From positions 186,001 to 250,000 of the forward strand of contig CAVXOR010000001.1 in NCBI GenBank assembly GCA_963763475.1: a stretch of 64,000 bases of DNA, read 5' to 3'. The notes beneath the pieces were generated by a model. It did no database searches and was not told the origin of the DNA. It saw only the letters and a program-made list of their open reading frames with translations. The position numbers and the translations under genes were made by a program. This document shows, in pieces, positions 8,796 through 17,076 of this stretch. Position 1 is the stretch's first letter; each line of letters begins with the position of its first letter. Source of the stretch: AC-32 sp963763475. Lineage in GTDB: Bacteria > Actinomycetota > Thermoleophilia > Gaiellales > Gaiellaceae.

Positions 8796-9470
8796 ATGGG
8801 GCCCGCCCCGAAGCCCCTGCGCGTCATCGTCACGCGGGCGCAAGGACAGATCGAACCGCTGGCTCGCCGGATCGAGCAACTCGGGCTCGAGGTCGTGCGC
8901 TGCCCGTTGATCGAGCTGCAGCCAATCGGGCCCGCTCAGCTCGACGTGGAGGGCTACGACTGGGTCGTGGTGACGAGCCCGTTCGCCGCGCGGGAGCTGC
9001 TCCGCCGGGCCTCTGACGCGCTGTCCAACGTCGCGGCGATCGGCCCGGGCACCGCGGCCGCCCTCGCCGACGGTGGTGTCGAGCCTGCCCTCGTCCCGAC
9101 CGTCTCGACCCAGGAAGGGCTGCTGGCCGAGCTGCCACACCCGGCCGGCCGCGTGCTCTTCGCCGGCGCGGAGCGAGCGCGGCCGCTGCTCGCGGAGCAG
9201 CTCGACGCCGACGTCGTCCCGCTGTACCGCACGACCGCGCTCAGGCCGGACCCGCCACCGGAAGGAGATCTCGTCGTGCTCGCCTCCGCCTCGGCCGCCG
9301 AGGCCCTCGGTGCGCTCGGGCTCGAGCTACCAGCCGTCTCGATCGGGCCCGAGACGACCCGCGCCGCCGAAGCGGCCGACGTGAACGTCGTTGAAGAGGC
9401 CAGTCCGCACGACCTCGACGGGCTCGTCGACGCAGTCGCGCGAGCGGCGCACGCGAGGCGGACGCCTTAG
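8796..9470 (+). CDS. hemD: Uroporphyrinogen-III synthase HemD
   Basis: Cyclises hydroxymethylbilane to uroporphyrinogen III. Sequence conservation in this family is low; the N-terminal VIVTRAQGQIEPLARRIEQL, the central WVVVTSPFAARELL and VAAIGPGTAAAL fit it, and the gene follows hemC. ATG 8796 is preferred over a TTG 27 bases upstream: it removes a proline/glycine-rich leader and follows a G-rich stretch, and a possible -10 (TACGGT, 8760-8765) would put the transcript start between the two. An 81-base gap separates it from hemC. Length is 224 aa. Confidence 0.85.
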   Translation: MGPAPKPLRVIVTRAQGQIEPLARRIEQLGLEVVRCPLIELQPIGPAQLDVEGYDWVVVTSPFAARELLRRASDALSNVAAIGPGTAAALADGGVEPALVPTVSTQEGLLAELPHPAGRVLFAGAERARPLLAEQLDADVVPLYRTTALRPDPPPEGDLVVLASASAAEALGALGLELPAVSIGPETTRAAEAADVNVVEEASPHDLDGLVDAVARAAHARRTP

Positions 9471-9473
9471 GCT
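9468..9473 (+). promoter_or_regulatory. -10 element TAGGCT overlapping the hemD stop codon
   Basis: TAGGCT starts with the TAG stop of hemD and ends eight bases before ATG 9482, giving a probable leaderless transcript for the next gene. The same stop-codon reuse occurs at 18770. Confidence 0.45.
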
Positions 9474-9481
9474 CCCGACCC

Positions 9482-10288
9482 ATGGTGATCACGTTCCTGT
9501 CCGACTTCGGCCTTCAGGACGACTTCGTCGGCACCTGTCACGGGGTGATGAAGCAGATCGCGCCGGACGCGGAGATCATCGACATCACGCACGGGATCCC
9601 GCCGCAGCAGGTGCTTCAGGGCTCGCTCGTGCTGTGCAACACGCTCCCGTACATGCCCGTCGGCGTGCACCTCGCTGTCGTCGACCCTGGTGTCGGCGGC
9701 CACCGCCGTCCGCTTGTGCTGCTCACTGGCGACGACCGGCTGCTGGTCGGGCCCGACAACGGCCTATTGCTGCCAGCGGCCGACACGCTCGGCGGCGTCC
9801 AGGAGGCGCATGAGCTCGCCAACCCGGAGTTCGCGCTCGACTCGGTCTCGCGGACGTTCCACGGCCGCGATCTCTTCTCGCCGGCGGCGGCGCACCTCGC
9901 CCGCGGCGTCTCGCTCACCGAGCTGGGGCCTCCGATCGACCCCCAGGCGCTGGTCCGGCTCGACCTGCCGGCGCCCGAGGTCGGCCAGAACCGCATCCGC
10001 GCGATCGTGCTCTACGTCGACCACTTCGGGAACATGCAGCTGAACCTCAAGCGCCGGCACCTCGAGGACGCGGGCGTGCTTCCCGGAGTGACCGTCGAGC
10101 TCGAGCTGGCCCTCGAGCGCTACTACGCGACCGCAGCGCGCACCTTCGCCGACGCGCGTACGGGCGACATCATCCTCTACGAGGACTCGTACGGGAACAT
10201 CGCGATCGCGATCAGTGGCGGCAGCGCGGCGGCACTGTTCGGCGCGGGAGCGAACGAGGAAGTCCGCATCCACCTGCGCACGCCGTGA
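9482..10288 (+). CDS. SAM hydroxide adenosyltransferase (DUF62/SAM_adeno_trans family)
   Basis: Enzymes of this family hydrolyse S-adenosylmethionine to adenosine and methionine using a conserved Asp-Arg-His set, and are relatives of the fluorinase and chlorinase. Here the residues fall at D68 (VVDPGVGG), R75 (HRRPL) and H127 (FHGRD), the same numbering as in the characterised archaeal enzyme PH0463. The N-terminal ITFLSDFGLQDDFVG and the C-terminal VDHFGNMQLNL are also diagnostic. Length 268 aa is normal. The stop overlaps a methyltransferase gene by four bases. The physiological role of this family is poorly known. Confidence 0.9.
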   Translation: MVITFLSDFGLQDDFVGTCHGVMKQIAPDAEIIDITHGIPPQQVLQGSLVLCNTLPYMPVGVHLAVVDPGVGGHRRPLVLLTGDDRLLVGPDNGLLLPAADTLGGVQEAHELANPEFALDSVSRTFHGRDLFSPAAAHLARGVSLTELGPPIDPQALVRLDLPAPEVGQNRIRAIVLYVDHFGNMQLNLKRRHLEDAGVLPGVTVELELALERYYATAARTFADARTGDIILYEDSYGNIAIAISGGSAAALFGAGANEEVRIHLRTP

Positions 10289-10926
10289 AGTTGGCCGAGC
10301 TGGAGCGGACGCTCGGCAGGAAGCTTGCGCGGGTGACGACGAGCGCCGTCGTCGCGCGTCCTCGCCTCTGGCGCTTCTTTCGCTGGTCGACTCGTGCCCA
10401 GTTCGACCGGCTCGCGCCGACCTGGGACTCGATGCGGCGCCCCGAAGCCTTCGCCGCGCTGGAGCGCGCGCTCGCGGCCTTGCCCGCGTCGCCGAGCCGC
10501 GTGCTCGACCTCGGCACCGGGACTGGCCTCGCTGCTTTCATCGCCGCTCGACGTTTCCCCGAGGCCGAGGTGGTCGGCGCCGACCTCGCCCCCGGCATGG
10601 TCGAACAGGCTCGTCGGAATACGCCGCCCGAGCTGGCCAGGCGAGTGCGCTTCGAACAGGCGGACGCGGCGCGGCTTCCATTTGAGGACGGCGCCTTCGA
10701 CCTCGCCCTGCTCGCCAACATGATCCCGTTCTTCGATGAGCTCGCCCGCGTTGTCGCTCCCGGCGGGCACCTGGCCCTGTCGTTCTCAGCCGGGCCCGAG
10801 ACGCCGATCTGGGTGCCGCCCGAGCGGTTGCGCCGAGAGCTGGGCGCGAAGGGATTCGCGGAGTTTGCGGACTTCGAGGCCGAGGGCGGGACCGCGCTCC
10901 TTGCCCGCAAGGGCAATCGCCTCTAG
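10285..10926 (+). CDS. Class I SAM-dependent methyltransferase
   Basis: A Rossmann-fold methyltransferase of 213 aa. Motif I is VLDLGTGTGLAAFIAARRFP near residue 72, followed by VVGADLAPGMVEQAR (motif II acidic residue) and the motif IV region GAFDLALLANMIPFFDELARV. The substrate is not identifiable. GTG 10285 overlaps the stop of the SAM-hydrolysing enzyme, so the pair is co-translated; one gene consumes SAM as methyl donor and the other hydrolyses it, but a functional link is only inference. Confidence 0.85.
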   Translation: MKLAELERTLGRKLARVTTSAVVARPRLWRFFRWSTRAQFDRLAPTWDSMRRPEAFAALERALAALPASPSRVLDLGTGTGLAAFIAARRFPEAEVVGADLAPGMVEQARRNTPPELARRVRFEQADAARLPFEDGAFDLALLANMIPFFDELARVVAPGGHLALSFSAGPETPIWVPPERLRRELGAKGFAEFADFEAEGGTALLARKGNRL

Positions 10927-11015
10927 TGTCCGGCGTCACAAGGGCGTTCGCGGCACGGTTGCACCGGCCCGGACGTCCTTCTTTCGTCCTGGCCCTGGCT
11001 AGACTAGGCGGCCGC

Positions 11016-11088
11016 GGCGAGGTAGCTCAGTTGGTAGAGCACACGGCTGAAAACCGTGGTGTCGCCGGTTCGATCCCGGCCCTCGCCA
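11016..11088 (+). tRNA. tRNA-Phe (GAA)
   Basis: A 73-base cloverleaf: acceptor GGCGAGG/CCTCGCC, D arm GCTCAGTTGGTAGAGC, anticodon stem CACGG/CCGTG with loop CTGAAAA (anticodon GAA), T arm GCCGG-TTCGATC-CCGGC, and discriminator A at 11088. CCA is not encoded. The next base (11089) is already the last base of the stop codon of the opposing receiver gene. Confidence 0.97.
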
Positions 11089-11484
11089 TCAGCCTCTCGC
11101 CCGCACGGTCGCCAGGCGCTCGAGCAGGCCCTCGACGAGCTGGTTCTTGAGCAGCACCTCGTCGGCTCCGGCATCGCGGACGGCGCTGTGGAGCGCCGGC
11201 GCCTCGTCGCCGGTCAGTGCGATCAGACAGAGGCTCGGGTGGTCGCGGCGCAGGCGAGCCGCCGCGCTGACGCCGTCGAGCAGCGGCATGTGCAGGTCGA
11301 GCACGACCGCGTCCGGGTCGAGCTGGTCGGCGAGCTCGATCGCCTCCAGGCCGTTGGCGGCCGCCCCGATCACGCTCAGCTCCGGCTGCTGGTCGATCAG
11401 CTCGTGCAGGGAATGGAGAAAGCCGGCGTCGTCGTCCGCGATCAGGACGCGGATGCTCGATTCCTCCGGGGGGACGTGATTCAT
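11089..11484 (-). CDS. Single-domain response regulator (receiver only)
   Basis: A CheY/Spo0F-like receiver of 131 aa with no output domain. The acidic pocket is LIADDDAG near the start, the phospho-acceptor aspartate is in VVLDLHMPLLDG, the conserved threonine in ALTGDE and the lysine in EVLLKNQ. ATG 11484 is chosen over an upstream TTG because it is eight bases after a TAGCGT -10 element that is shared with the divergent arginase promoter. No histidine kinase is nearby, so the partner is unknown. The 3' end abuts tRNA-Phe with no spacer. Confidence 0.85.
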   Translation of the reverse strand: MNHVPPEESSIRVLIADDDAGFLHSLHELIDQQPELSVIGAAANGLEAIELADQLDPDAVVLDLHMPLLDGVSAAARLRRDHPSLCLIALTGDEAPALHSAVRDAGADEVLLKNQLVEGLLERLATVRARG

Positions 11485-11492
11485 GACAGGCA

Positions 11493-11502
11493 ACGCTAGC
11501 CT
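11493..11502. promoter_or_regulatory. Overlapping divergent -10 elements (receiver gene / arginase)
   Basis: ACGCTAGCCT reads as TAGCCT on the plus strand, seven bases before GTG 11510, and as TAGCGT on the minus strand, eight bases before the ATG at 11484. Both genes would be leaderless and the two hexamers share their central TA. Confidence 0.5.
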
Positions 11503-11509
11503 TGCCGCG

Positions 11510-12418
11510 GTGATTGCTCAAGAAACGCAGCCCGTGGCGGTGATCGGGGCGGGCCTCGACCTCGGCGCCGGCCGCCGCGGGGTCGACATGGGCCCGTCGG
11601 CGATTCGCTACGCGGGGCTCGACGAGCGCATCGCGGCGCTGGGCCGCCGCTGCGAGGACTGGGGCGATGTCGAGACGGCCGTGGCGGAGGCGACGGAGGT
11701 CGGCGACGAGCGGATGCGTTACCTGCCCCAGATCAAGGCGACGTGCGAGCGGATCGCCGCGCTCGTCGCGAAGGCCGCCGGCGAGGGCTACCTGCCCCTG
11801 GTGCTCGGCGGCGACCACTCGGTCGCGCTCGGCACGCTCGGCGGGATGGCCCGCGCGCGCGGGCCGGGCGGGGTGCTCTGGCTCGACGCGCACGGGGATC
11901 TGAATCGACCCGAGACCTCGCCGAGCGGGAACGTCCACGGCATGCCGCTCGCGGCGGCGCTGGGCCTTGCCGGGCCGGAGTTCGAAAGCGATGAGTATCG
12001 ACTCCCGGCTGTCGAAGCGCGGCGCATCGCCCTAGTCGGGGTTCGCTCGCTCGATCCCGGGGAGCGGGCGCTGCTGGCGGAGCTCCACGCCCGCGTGTTC
12101 ACGATGAGCGACCTCGATCGGATGGGCGTCGAGACCGCGATGCGCGAGGCACTCGAGCACGTCTCAGGCGACGGCTTCGTGCACCTCAGCCTCGACCTGG
12201 ACGTGCTCGATCCCGAGGTCGCGCCCGGCGTCGGCACGCCCGTGCGCGGCGGGCTCTCGTACCGCGAGGCTCACCTGGCGATGGAGCTGATCGCCGAGGC
12301 GGGGGTGGTCGGCTCGCTGGAGGTCGTCGAGGTGAATCCGATCCTCGACCGCGAGAACCAGACCGCGAAGCTCGCCGTGGAGCTCGTCGCAAGCGCCCTC
12401 GGGGCGCGCATTCTGTAA
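11510..12418 (+). CDS. rocF: Arginase
   Basis: Hydrolyses arginine to ornithine and urea. The N-terminal VIGAGLDLGAGRRGVDMGPS matches bacillar arginases closely. Manganese ligands are in GGDHSVALG, WLDAHGDLN (DAHxD) and HLSLDLDVLDP (SxDxDxxDP), with NVHGMPLA as the substrate loop. Length 302 aa from GTG 11510; an ATG at 11483 would add nine residues but overlap the divergent start, and the -10 spacing supports 11510. The family also includes agmatinase, but the RRGVDMGPSAIRYAGL block favours arginase. Confidence 0.9.
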   Translation: MIAQETQPVAVIGAGLDLGAGRRGVDMGPSAIRYAGLDERIAALGRRCEDWGDVETAVAEATEVGDERMRYLPQIKATCERIAALVAKAAGEGYLPLVLGGDHSVALGTLGGMARARGPGGVLWLDAHGDLNRPETSPSGNVHGMPLAAALGLAGPEFESDEYRLPAVEARRIALVGVRSLDPGERALLAELHARVFTMSDLDRMGVETAMREALEHVSGDGFVHLSLDLDVLDPEVAPGVGTPVRGGLSYREAHLAMELIAEAGVVGSLEVVEVNPILDRENQTAKLAVELVASALGARIL

Positions 12419-12488
12419 CACGCGCGAGAACCCTTGCCCCCGGGGTCCCCCTCGTGTTCCCCCTGCGTTCAGCGTAGCGGCGAGCGAT

Positions 12489-13283
12489 TCACGCGTGTGA
12501 AACCGGACTGTGACGGAGCAGGAACTTCTCGACCAAGTCGGCAGTCGGCTCGAACGCGTCCCAGTAGACGATGTGGCCGCCGGACACGGCGACGAGCTCC
12601 AGGCCGTCGCCCAGCGCAGCGGGGTACTCCTCTAGCTGGTCCTGGCGCACGAGGCCGAACTGCTCGGCATGCACGAGCAGCGTCGGGATGCCCGCCAGCG
12701 CGGTGGGCGGCGGTGGCTCTCGGCACAGCTCGCTGTACATGGTCGCGACGGCCGCGCGCGCATAACGCCAGCGTAGAAGCCCGTCGGCCGATTCCGTCAG
12801 ATGCTCGAGAGCCTCCTCCTCGAGCGCGGCCCGGGGGGTCGCCGACTCGCTCGTCAATCGCGCCTCGATTGCCTCGTCGGCGGACGAGAACGCCCGGTCG
12901 CGCGCGGCATCCTGGGCGAAGTCGAAGCCGACGTGGGGCAGGATCTGAAGCGCGGGGTCGAGCAGTACTGCGCAGACCACCAGGTCCGGGCGGCGGGCGG
13001 CGAGCTCGAGCACGAGCCGGCCGCCGAAGCTGTGTCCGACCCACATCACCGGCCCTTCGGCTTCGAACGTCTCCAGCACGTCATCGAGGTGCGTCTCCAG
13101 GTTCCACGGCGGCTCCCAGTCCGAGTGTCCGTGACCGCGCAGGTCTGGTGCGAGCACGCGGAATCGCGCCGCCAGCCGCTCCTCGGCCAGCCTGCGGTAG
13201 CGCCGCCCGTGCGCGGAGACGCCGTGCACGCAGACGACCGCCGGGGCCTCGGCGGCTCCCCATTCGTGCACGTGCAGGCGCAT
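12489..13283 (-). CDS. Alpha/beta hydrolase
   Basis: Hydrolase of 264 aa. The oxyanion region is VVCVHGVSAHGRRY, the nucleophile elbow is GHSFGGRL (Ser near residue 97), the acid follows VHAEQFGL and the catalytic histidine is in SGGHIVYWDAF. There is no signal peptide, so it is cytoplasmic. The substrate is unknown. ATG 13283 lies six bases after TAGTGT, a -10 that overlaps the one for the divergent phosphoesterase gene 20 bases away. Confidence 0.85.
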   Translation of the reverse strand: MRLHVHEWGAAEAPAVVCVHGVSAHGRRYRRLAEERLAARFRVLAPDLRGHGHSDWEPPWNLETHLDDVLETFEAEGPVMWVGHSFGGRLVLELAARRPDLVVCAVLLDPALQILPHVGFDFAQDAARDRAFSSADEAIEARLTSESATPRAALEEEALEHLTESADGLLRWRYARAAVATMYSELCREPPPPTALAGIPTLLVHAEQFGLVRQDQLEEYPAALGDGLELVAVSGGHIVYWDAFEPTADLVEKFLLRHSPVSHA

Positions 13284-13288
13284 TCCGG

Positions 13289-13295
13289 GACACTA
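13289..13295. promoter_or_regulatory. Overlapping divergent -10 elements (hydrolase / phosphoesterase)
   Basis: GACACTA gives TAGTGT on the minus strand (six bases before ATG 13283) and GACACT on the plus strand (eight bases before GTG 13303). The plus-strand match to TANNNT is imperfect. Confidence 0.4.
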
Positions 13296-13302
13296 ACCGG
13301 CG

Positions 13303-13971
13303 GTGCTCGGCGTGCTCTACGACATCCACGGCAACCTGCCCGCGCTCGAACGGGTGCTTGTGGAAGCCGAAGCGGAGGGAGTCGACCGCTGGCTGCTGGG
13401 CGGCGATTACGGCACGCCGAGCCCGTGGCCGCTGGAGACGCTCGAGCGGTTGCAGCGACTGCCCGATGCGACCTGGATCCGCGGCAACGGCGAGCGCTGG
13501 CTCCGCGAGCCGCCGCTCGACCGGCCGGAGGTGATGGCGTCGTACGAGCTGTTCACGGGCGGACTTCCGGACGAGGTCGTCGACTGGCTCTACGGCCTGC
13601 CGACCGAGGCCAAGCTCGACGGCGTGCTCTTCGTCCATGGCTCGCCGCTCTCGGATGTCGAGAGCTTTGCGCCGCAACCCGAGCCGGACGAGGAGCGAAT
13701 GCTCGCAGGTGTGCGCGACCGGGTCGTCGCCTTCGGTCACAGCCACCAGCAGTTCCGGCGGCCAGGGCCCGACGGTACCGAGCTCGTCAATTCGGGCAGC
13801 GTCGGCATGCCGCTCGACGGCGACGCGCGCGCCGCCTGGGCGACCTTCGACGGCGACTTCACCTTCCACCGCACCGAGTACGACACCGAGCGCGCCCGCG
13901 AGGCCTATCTCGGGATGGGCGGCGACTTCGGCGAGATGGTCGCCCGCCGGATCGAGCGCGGCTCCGACTAG
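13303..13971 (+). CDS. Metallophosphoesterase (YfcE/MJ0936-type)
   Basis: Calcineurin-like phosphodiesterase, 222 aa. Metal ligands are in LYDIHGNLPALE (DxHG at the N-terminus), LLGGDYG, IRGNGERW (GNxE/H), FVHGSPL and AFGHSHQQF (GHTH-like). The family hydrolyses phosphodiesters, and some members act on cyclic nucleotides; the substrate here is not identifiable. GTG 13303 starts at the first residue before the metal motif. One base separates its stop from the convergent OsmC gene. Confidence 0.85.
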   Translation: MLGVLYDIHGNLPALERVLVEAEAEGVDRWLLGGDYGTPSPWPLETLERLQRLPDATWIRGNGERWLREPPLDRPEVMASYELFTGGLPDEVVDWLYGLPTEAKLDGVLFVHGSPLSDVESFAPQPEPDEERMLAGVRDRVVAFGHSHQQFRRPGPDGTELVNSGSVGMPLDGDARAAWATFDGDFTFHRTEYDTERAREAYLGMGGDFGEMVARRIERGSD

Positions 13972-14409
13972 CTATCGCTCCAACGCTGCATCGAGCAAGA
14001 TCTCGACCCCGCCGAGCGCGTTCGAGACCGGGCACCCATCCTTCGCCTGGTCCGCGGCGGTCCTGAACTCGTCCTCGCCAATCCCGTCGACCTCCCCGCG
14101 GATGGTCAGTTGCACGGCCGTGATTCGGAAGCCCGCGTCGGTCTGGTCGAGCGTGCAAACGGCGTCGGTCTCGAGCTTCGTGGGCGGGTGGCCGTCCTGC
14201 GCGAGCGCATTGGCGAGCGCCATCGAGACGCACGTCGCATGCGCCGCGGCGATCAGCTCCTCCGGGCTCGTCTTGCCGCCCGGCTCCTCGAAGCGCGACG
14301 CGAACGTCACTTCCTGTCCGGTGATCGCGCCGCTGTCGAGGTCGAACCTCCCCGACCCGCCGCGCAGGTCGCCTTCCCAGGTCGCATGCGCCTTCCGCTC
14401 GATCGCCAT
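13972..14409 (-). CDS. OsmC/Ohr family peroxiredoxin
   Basis: A 145-residue OsmC-fold protein that would reduce organic hydroperoxides with two active-site cysteines. The first cysteine is in AAHATCVSMALA near residue 60 and the second in GCPVSNALGG near 128; SPEELIAAAHA is the OsmC-type helix. OsmC rather than Ohr is suggested by the N-terminal HATWEGDLRGGSGRF. ATG 14409 is preceded by a purine-rich AAGGAGGG about five bases upstream, a good ribosome site. Confidence 0.9.
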   Translation of the reverse strand: MAIERKAHATWEGDLRGGSGRFDLDSGAITGQEVTFASRFEEPGGKTSPEELIAAAHATCVSMALANALAQDGHPPTKLETDAVCTLDQTDAGFRITAVQLTIRGEVDGIGEDEFRTAADQAKDGCPVSNALGGVEILLDAALER

Positions 14410-14469
14410 CCCGCCCTCCTTGTCGTCTGGTTGTCGCCCGAGGCTACCGAGCGTGAAGCGACGGTCGCG

Positions 14470-15765
14470 TCAGTGGACGCGGACGACGCGCGGCGACGTC
14501 CAGAACGCCTCTCCACCTGGCGCGTTCTCTGCTGCGACGTACAGGCGGATGAGGTGGCGTCCGTTCGCGACCGGGACCCGCACCGGTCGCGCGTGCAACG
14601 GGCCGAGGACCAGGCGCCACAGGTTGTGCCACTGGCCGGCGCGCCGTTCCTGCAGGAACCCAATCCGCCCCGCCAGCTTGGCCGAGGCGGTGACTCGGAA
14701 CCAGACCGGGTGGCGGTCGCTCAGCAGCCTTAGCGTCACCCTGCGGCGGCTGCCCTCGGCCGGCTGGGCGAGGGAGCGGTCGAACGCGGCTCCTGCTGCT
14801 GCCGGCCCGTCGCAGAGGCCGGCCTCTCGCGTCCAGAGGAAGACACAGGCGGCACGCTTGGCGTCCGGGTCGGCGCGGTTACCGGGGAAGGTGGCCCAGC
14901 CCCACGACCAGACCGAGGCGAGGGAGAGCTCACCCGCGACCTGGCGGGTCGCCAAGGTCTCCCGCTTGACGACCTGGAACCACGGCGCTGCAGCGAGCCC
15001 CATCCGGCCTCCGCGCCCGGGCTGGAAGCCGAGGGCGATGCCGACCCGGCCGCTCGGGACGCCGATCGTGGTCAGGTTGCGCACGGCGCGTCGGAGCTCG
15101 AAGCGCATGTAGACGCTCGCGCCGCCCGGGCCGAACGCGTGCAGCCACGGGGCCGGGAGGTACAGCTCGCGAACGATCGTGGCGCTCGCCGCGACCGCCC
15201 GCCACCAGCGCGCGGCTGCGCCGGCGGTCGCGCCTGCCTGGGAGATGAAGAGCTGCGGCTGGGCGCCGCTTGCCGCCAGCCCTTGCACCAGCGCGAGCAC
15301 ATTGGCCCGGTACCTCGCGTTGCGCGGTCGCCAGGGCGTCGGGCGCTGGGCGCCGAAGAGCTCGTTCAGGCCGATCACGGGCGTCGAGCAGCCGGTGACG
15401 CGCACCGCGTCCGCGAGCAGCCTTGCCGTCGCAGCGGGAATCGTGCGCGGGTCGGCAGGCCTGGCAGGCGTGCCGACGGCGCGCTTTAGGGACATGGCCC
15501 AGAAGGCGACCTGCGCGCCGCGCGCGCGGGCCTCGTCGGCGGGCGCGTCGTGCGCGAGGGCCACCGCCAGGCTCGGACGGAAGAAGAGCTGCCGGAAGGG
15601 CACCCATTTGTCCCCGTAGTCGATCCAGGCGGGCCTCGCCGTGGGACTACACGGCGGCGCTGCCGAACGAGCCACGGGTGCCACGCCGACCGATCCGGCC
15701 AGCGCGAATGTGATCCCGGCGGCAACTGCGAGACGGATGGCGGCGATCCTGCTCAGCTTCTCGAC
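14470..15765 (-). CDS. Secreted protein of unknown function, non-canonical start likely
   Basis: I recognise no family. From the first ordinary start (GTG 15684) the product is 404 aa. In the same frame upstream a clear signal peptide is encoded: EKLSRIAAIRLAVAAGITFA then LAGSVGVAP, directly before that GTG. This stretch has no ATG, GTG or TTG; possible starts are GTC 15765 or CTG 15756. A -10 (TACCCT, 15777-15782) lies just upstream. The mature part is rich in tryptophan and aromatic residues (WSWGWATFPGN, AACVFLWTREAGLC) and ends in a strand-rich domain (VTLRLLSDRHPVWFRVTA). The exact start is unproven. Confidence 0.7.
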   Translation of the reverse strand, partial: VEKLSRIAAIRLAVAAGITFALAGSVGVAPVARSAAPPCSPTARPAWIDYGDKWVPFRQLFFRPSLAVALAHDAPADEARARGAQVAFWAMSLKRAVGTPARPADPRTIPAATARLLADAVRVTGCSTPVIGLNELFGAQRPTPWRPRNARYRANVLALVQGLAASGAQPQLFISQAGATAGAAARWWRAVAASATIVRELYLPAPWLHAFGPGGASVYMRFELRRAVRNLTTIGVPSGRVGIALGFQPGRGGRMGLAAAPWFQVVKRETLATRQVAGELSLASVWSWGWATFPGNRADPDAKRAACVFLWTREAGLCDGPAAAGAAFDRSLAQPAEGSRRRVTLRLLSDRHPVWFRVTASAKLAGRIGFLQERRAGQWHNLWRLVLGPLHARPVRVPVANGRHLIRLYVAAENAPGGEAFWTSPRVVRVH

Positions 15766-15795
15766 CCCGGAGCACCAGGGTAGCGCAGCGCTTCT

Positions 15796-17055
15796 TCAGT
15801 CTTCGGCCTCCTCGCCGGATCCGGAGGGCCGGTAGTACTTCTTGCCCTTCAGCGGCTCGGGCAGGTGATCGATCTCGAAGCCGCGCGGGTCCTCGTGCGG
15901 GTAGACGTAGCCCTCGCCGCGACCGAGCTTCCGCGCGCCGCGATAGTGCGTGTCGCGCAGCGCGTCCGGCGGCCGGGTCTGCCCGAGCTCGCGCACATCT
16001 GCGGTTGCCTCCTTGAGCGCCACGTAGGACGCGTTCGACTTCGGTGCTCGCGCGAGGTAGATCGCCGCCTGGGACAGGTTCAGCCGCGCCTCCGGCAGGC
16101 CGACGTGTTCGACCGCCTGCGCCGCAGCGACCGCGACCAGCAGCGCGCGTGGGTCGGCGTTGCCGATGTCCTCGGAGGCGAGCACGATCATCCGCCGGGC
16201 GATGAAGCGCGCGTCCTCGCCACCCTCGAGCATGGCGGCCAGGTAGTAGACGGCGGCGTCCGGATCGGAGCCGCGCATCGACTTGATGAAGGCCGAGATG
16301 AAGTCGTAGTGCGCGTCCCCGCCCTTGTCGTAGACGAGCGGGCGCTTGCGGGCGGCGTCCTCGACGTGCTGCTCGTTGACCGCGACCTCCTCGGCCCGGG
16401 CGGTCTGGGCGGCGAGCTCGAGGATGTTCAGCGCGTTGCGGGCGTCGCCGCCGGCCCGCCGGGCGACGAGTGCCGTGACGTCTTCCGAGACCTCGGTCTC
16501 GAGCGCGCCGGCGCCGCGCACGACGATCGTGCGCAGATTCTCCTCGCCCAGCGGCTGCAGCTCGTAGATCTGACAGCGCGAGAGCAGGGCCGAGTTGACC
16601 TCGAAGTAAGGGTTCTCGGTCGTCGCCCCGATCAGCGTCACGAGCCCCTCCTCGACGGCGGGCAGGAGCGCGTCCTGCTGGGCCTTGTTGAAGCGGTGGA
16701 TCTCGTCCAGGAAGAGGATCGTCCGCTGCCCGGAGCCGCCGAGCCGCTCGCGCGCCCGCACCAGCACCTCGCGCACGTCCTTGACGGTCGCCGAGACGGC
16801 GGAGAGCTCCTCGAAGGCAGCGCCGGTGGTCTCGGCGACGATCCGGGCGAGCGTCGTCTTGCCGGTTCCGGGCGGGCCGTAGAGGATCGCCGAGCCGACG
16901 CGGTCCTCCGCGATCGCGAGCCGCAGGGCCGAGCGCTCGCCGAGCACCTGCTCCTGGCCGACGAACTCGTCGAGCGAGCGCGGCCGCAATCGGAGTGCCA
17001 GCGGCGCGACTTCCTGCATGCGCTCGCGTGCCGCGTCGGCGAAAAGGTCGCTCAT
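15796..17055 (-). CDS. rarA: Replication-associated recombination protein A (RarA/MgsA)
   Basis: AAA ATPase related to clamp loaders that acts at stalled forks. The N-terminus PLALRLRPRSLDEFVGQEQV, Walker A YGPPGTGKTTLAR near residue 58, Walker B FLDEIHRFNKAQQDALL, sensor IGATTENPYFEVNSALLSRC and the C-terminal tetramer domain (GSDPDAAVYYLAAMLEGGED) are diagnostic. Length 419 aa is normal. ATG 17055 is six bases after CATACT on the minus strand, a -10 overlapping that of the divergent VOC gene. Confidence 0.95.
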   Translation of the reverse strand: MSDLFADAARERMQEVAPLALRLRPRSLDEFVGQEQVLGERSALRLAIAEDRVGSAILYGPPGTGKTTLARIVAETTGAAFEELSAVSATVKDVREVLVRARERLGGSGQRTILFLDEIHRFNKAQQDALLPAVEEGLVTLIGATTENPYFEVNSALLSRCQIYELQPLGEENLRTIVVRGAGALETEVSEDVTALVARRAGGDARNALNILELAAQTARAEEVAVNEQHVEDAARKRPLVYDKGGDAHYDFISAFIKSMRGSDPDAAVYYLAAMLEGGEDARFIARRMIVLASEDIGNADPRALLVAVAAAQAVEHVGLPEARLNLSQAAIYLARAPKSNASYVALKEATADVRELGQTRPPDALRDTHYRGARKLGRGEGYVYPHEDPRGFEIDHLPEPLKGKKYYRPSGSGEEAED

Positions 17056-17061
17056 GCGGGA

Positions 17062-17069
17062 AGTATGCT
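17062..17069. promoter_or_regulatory. Overlapping divergent -10 elements (rarA / VOC protein)
   Basis: AGTATGCT contains TATGCT on the plus strand, seven bases before GTG 17077, and CATACT on the minus strand, six bases before the rarA ATG. Both transcripts would start on the start codons. Confidence 0.5.
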
Positions 17070-17076
17070 CCGCGCC

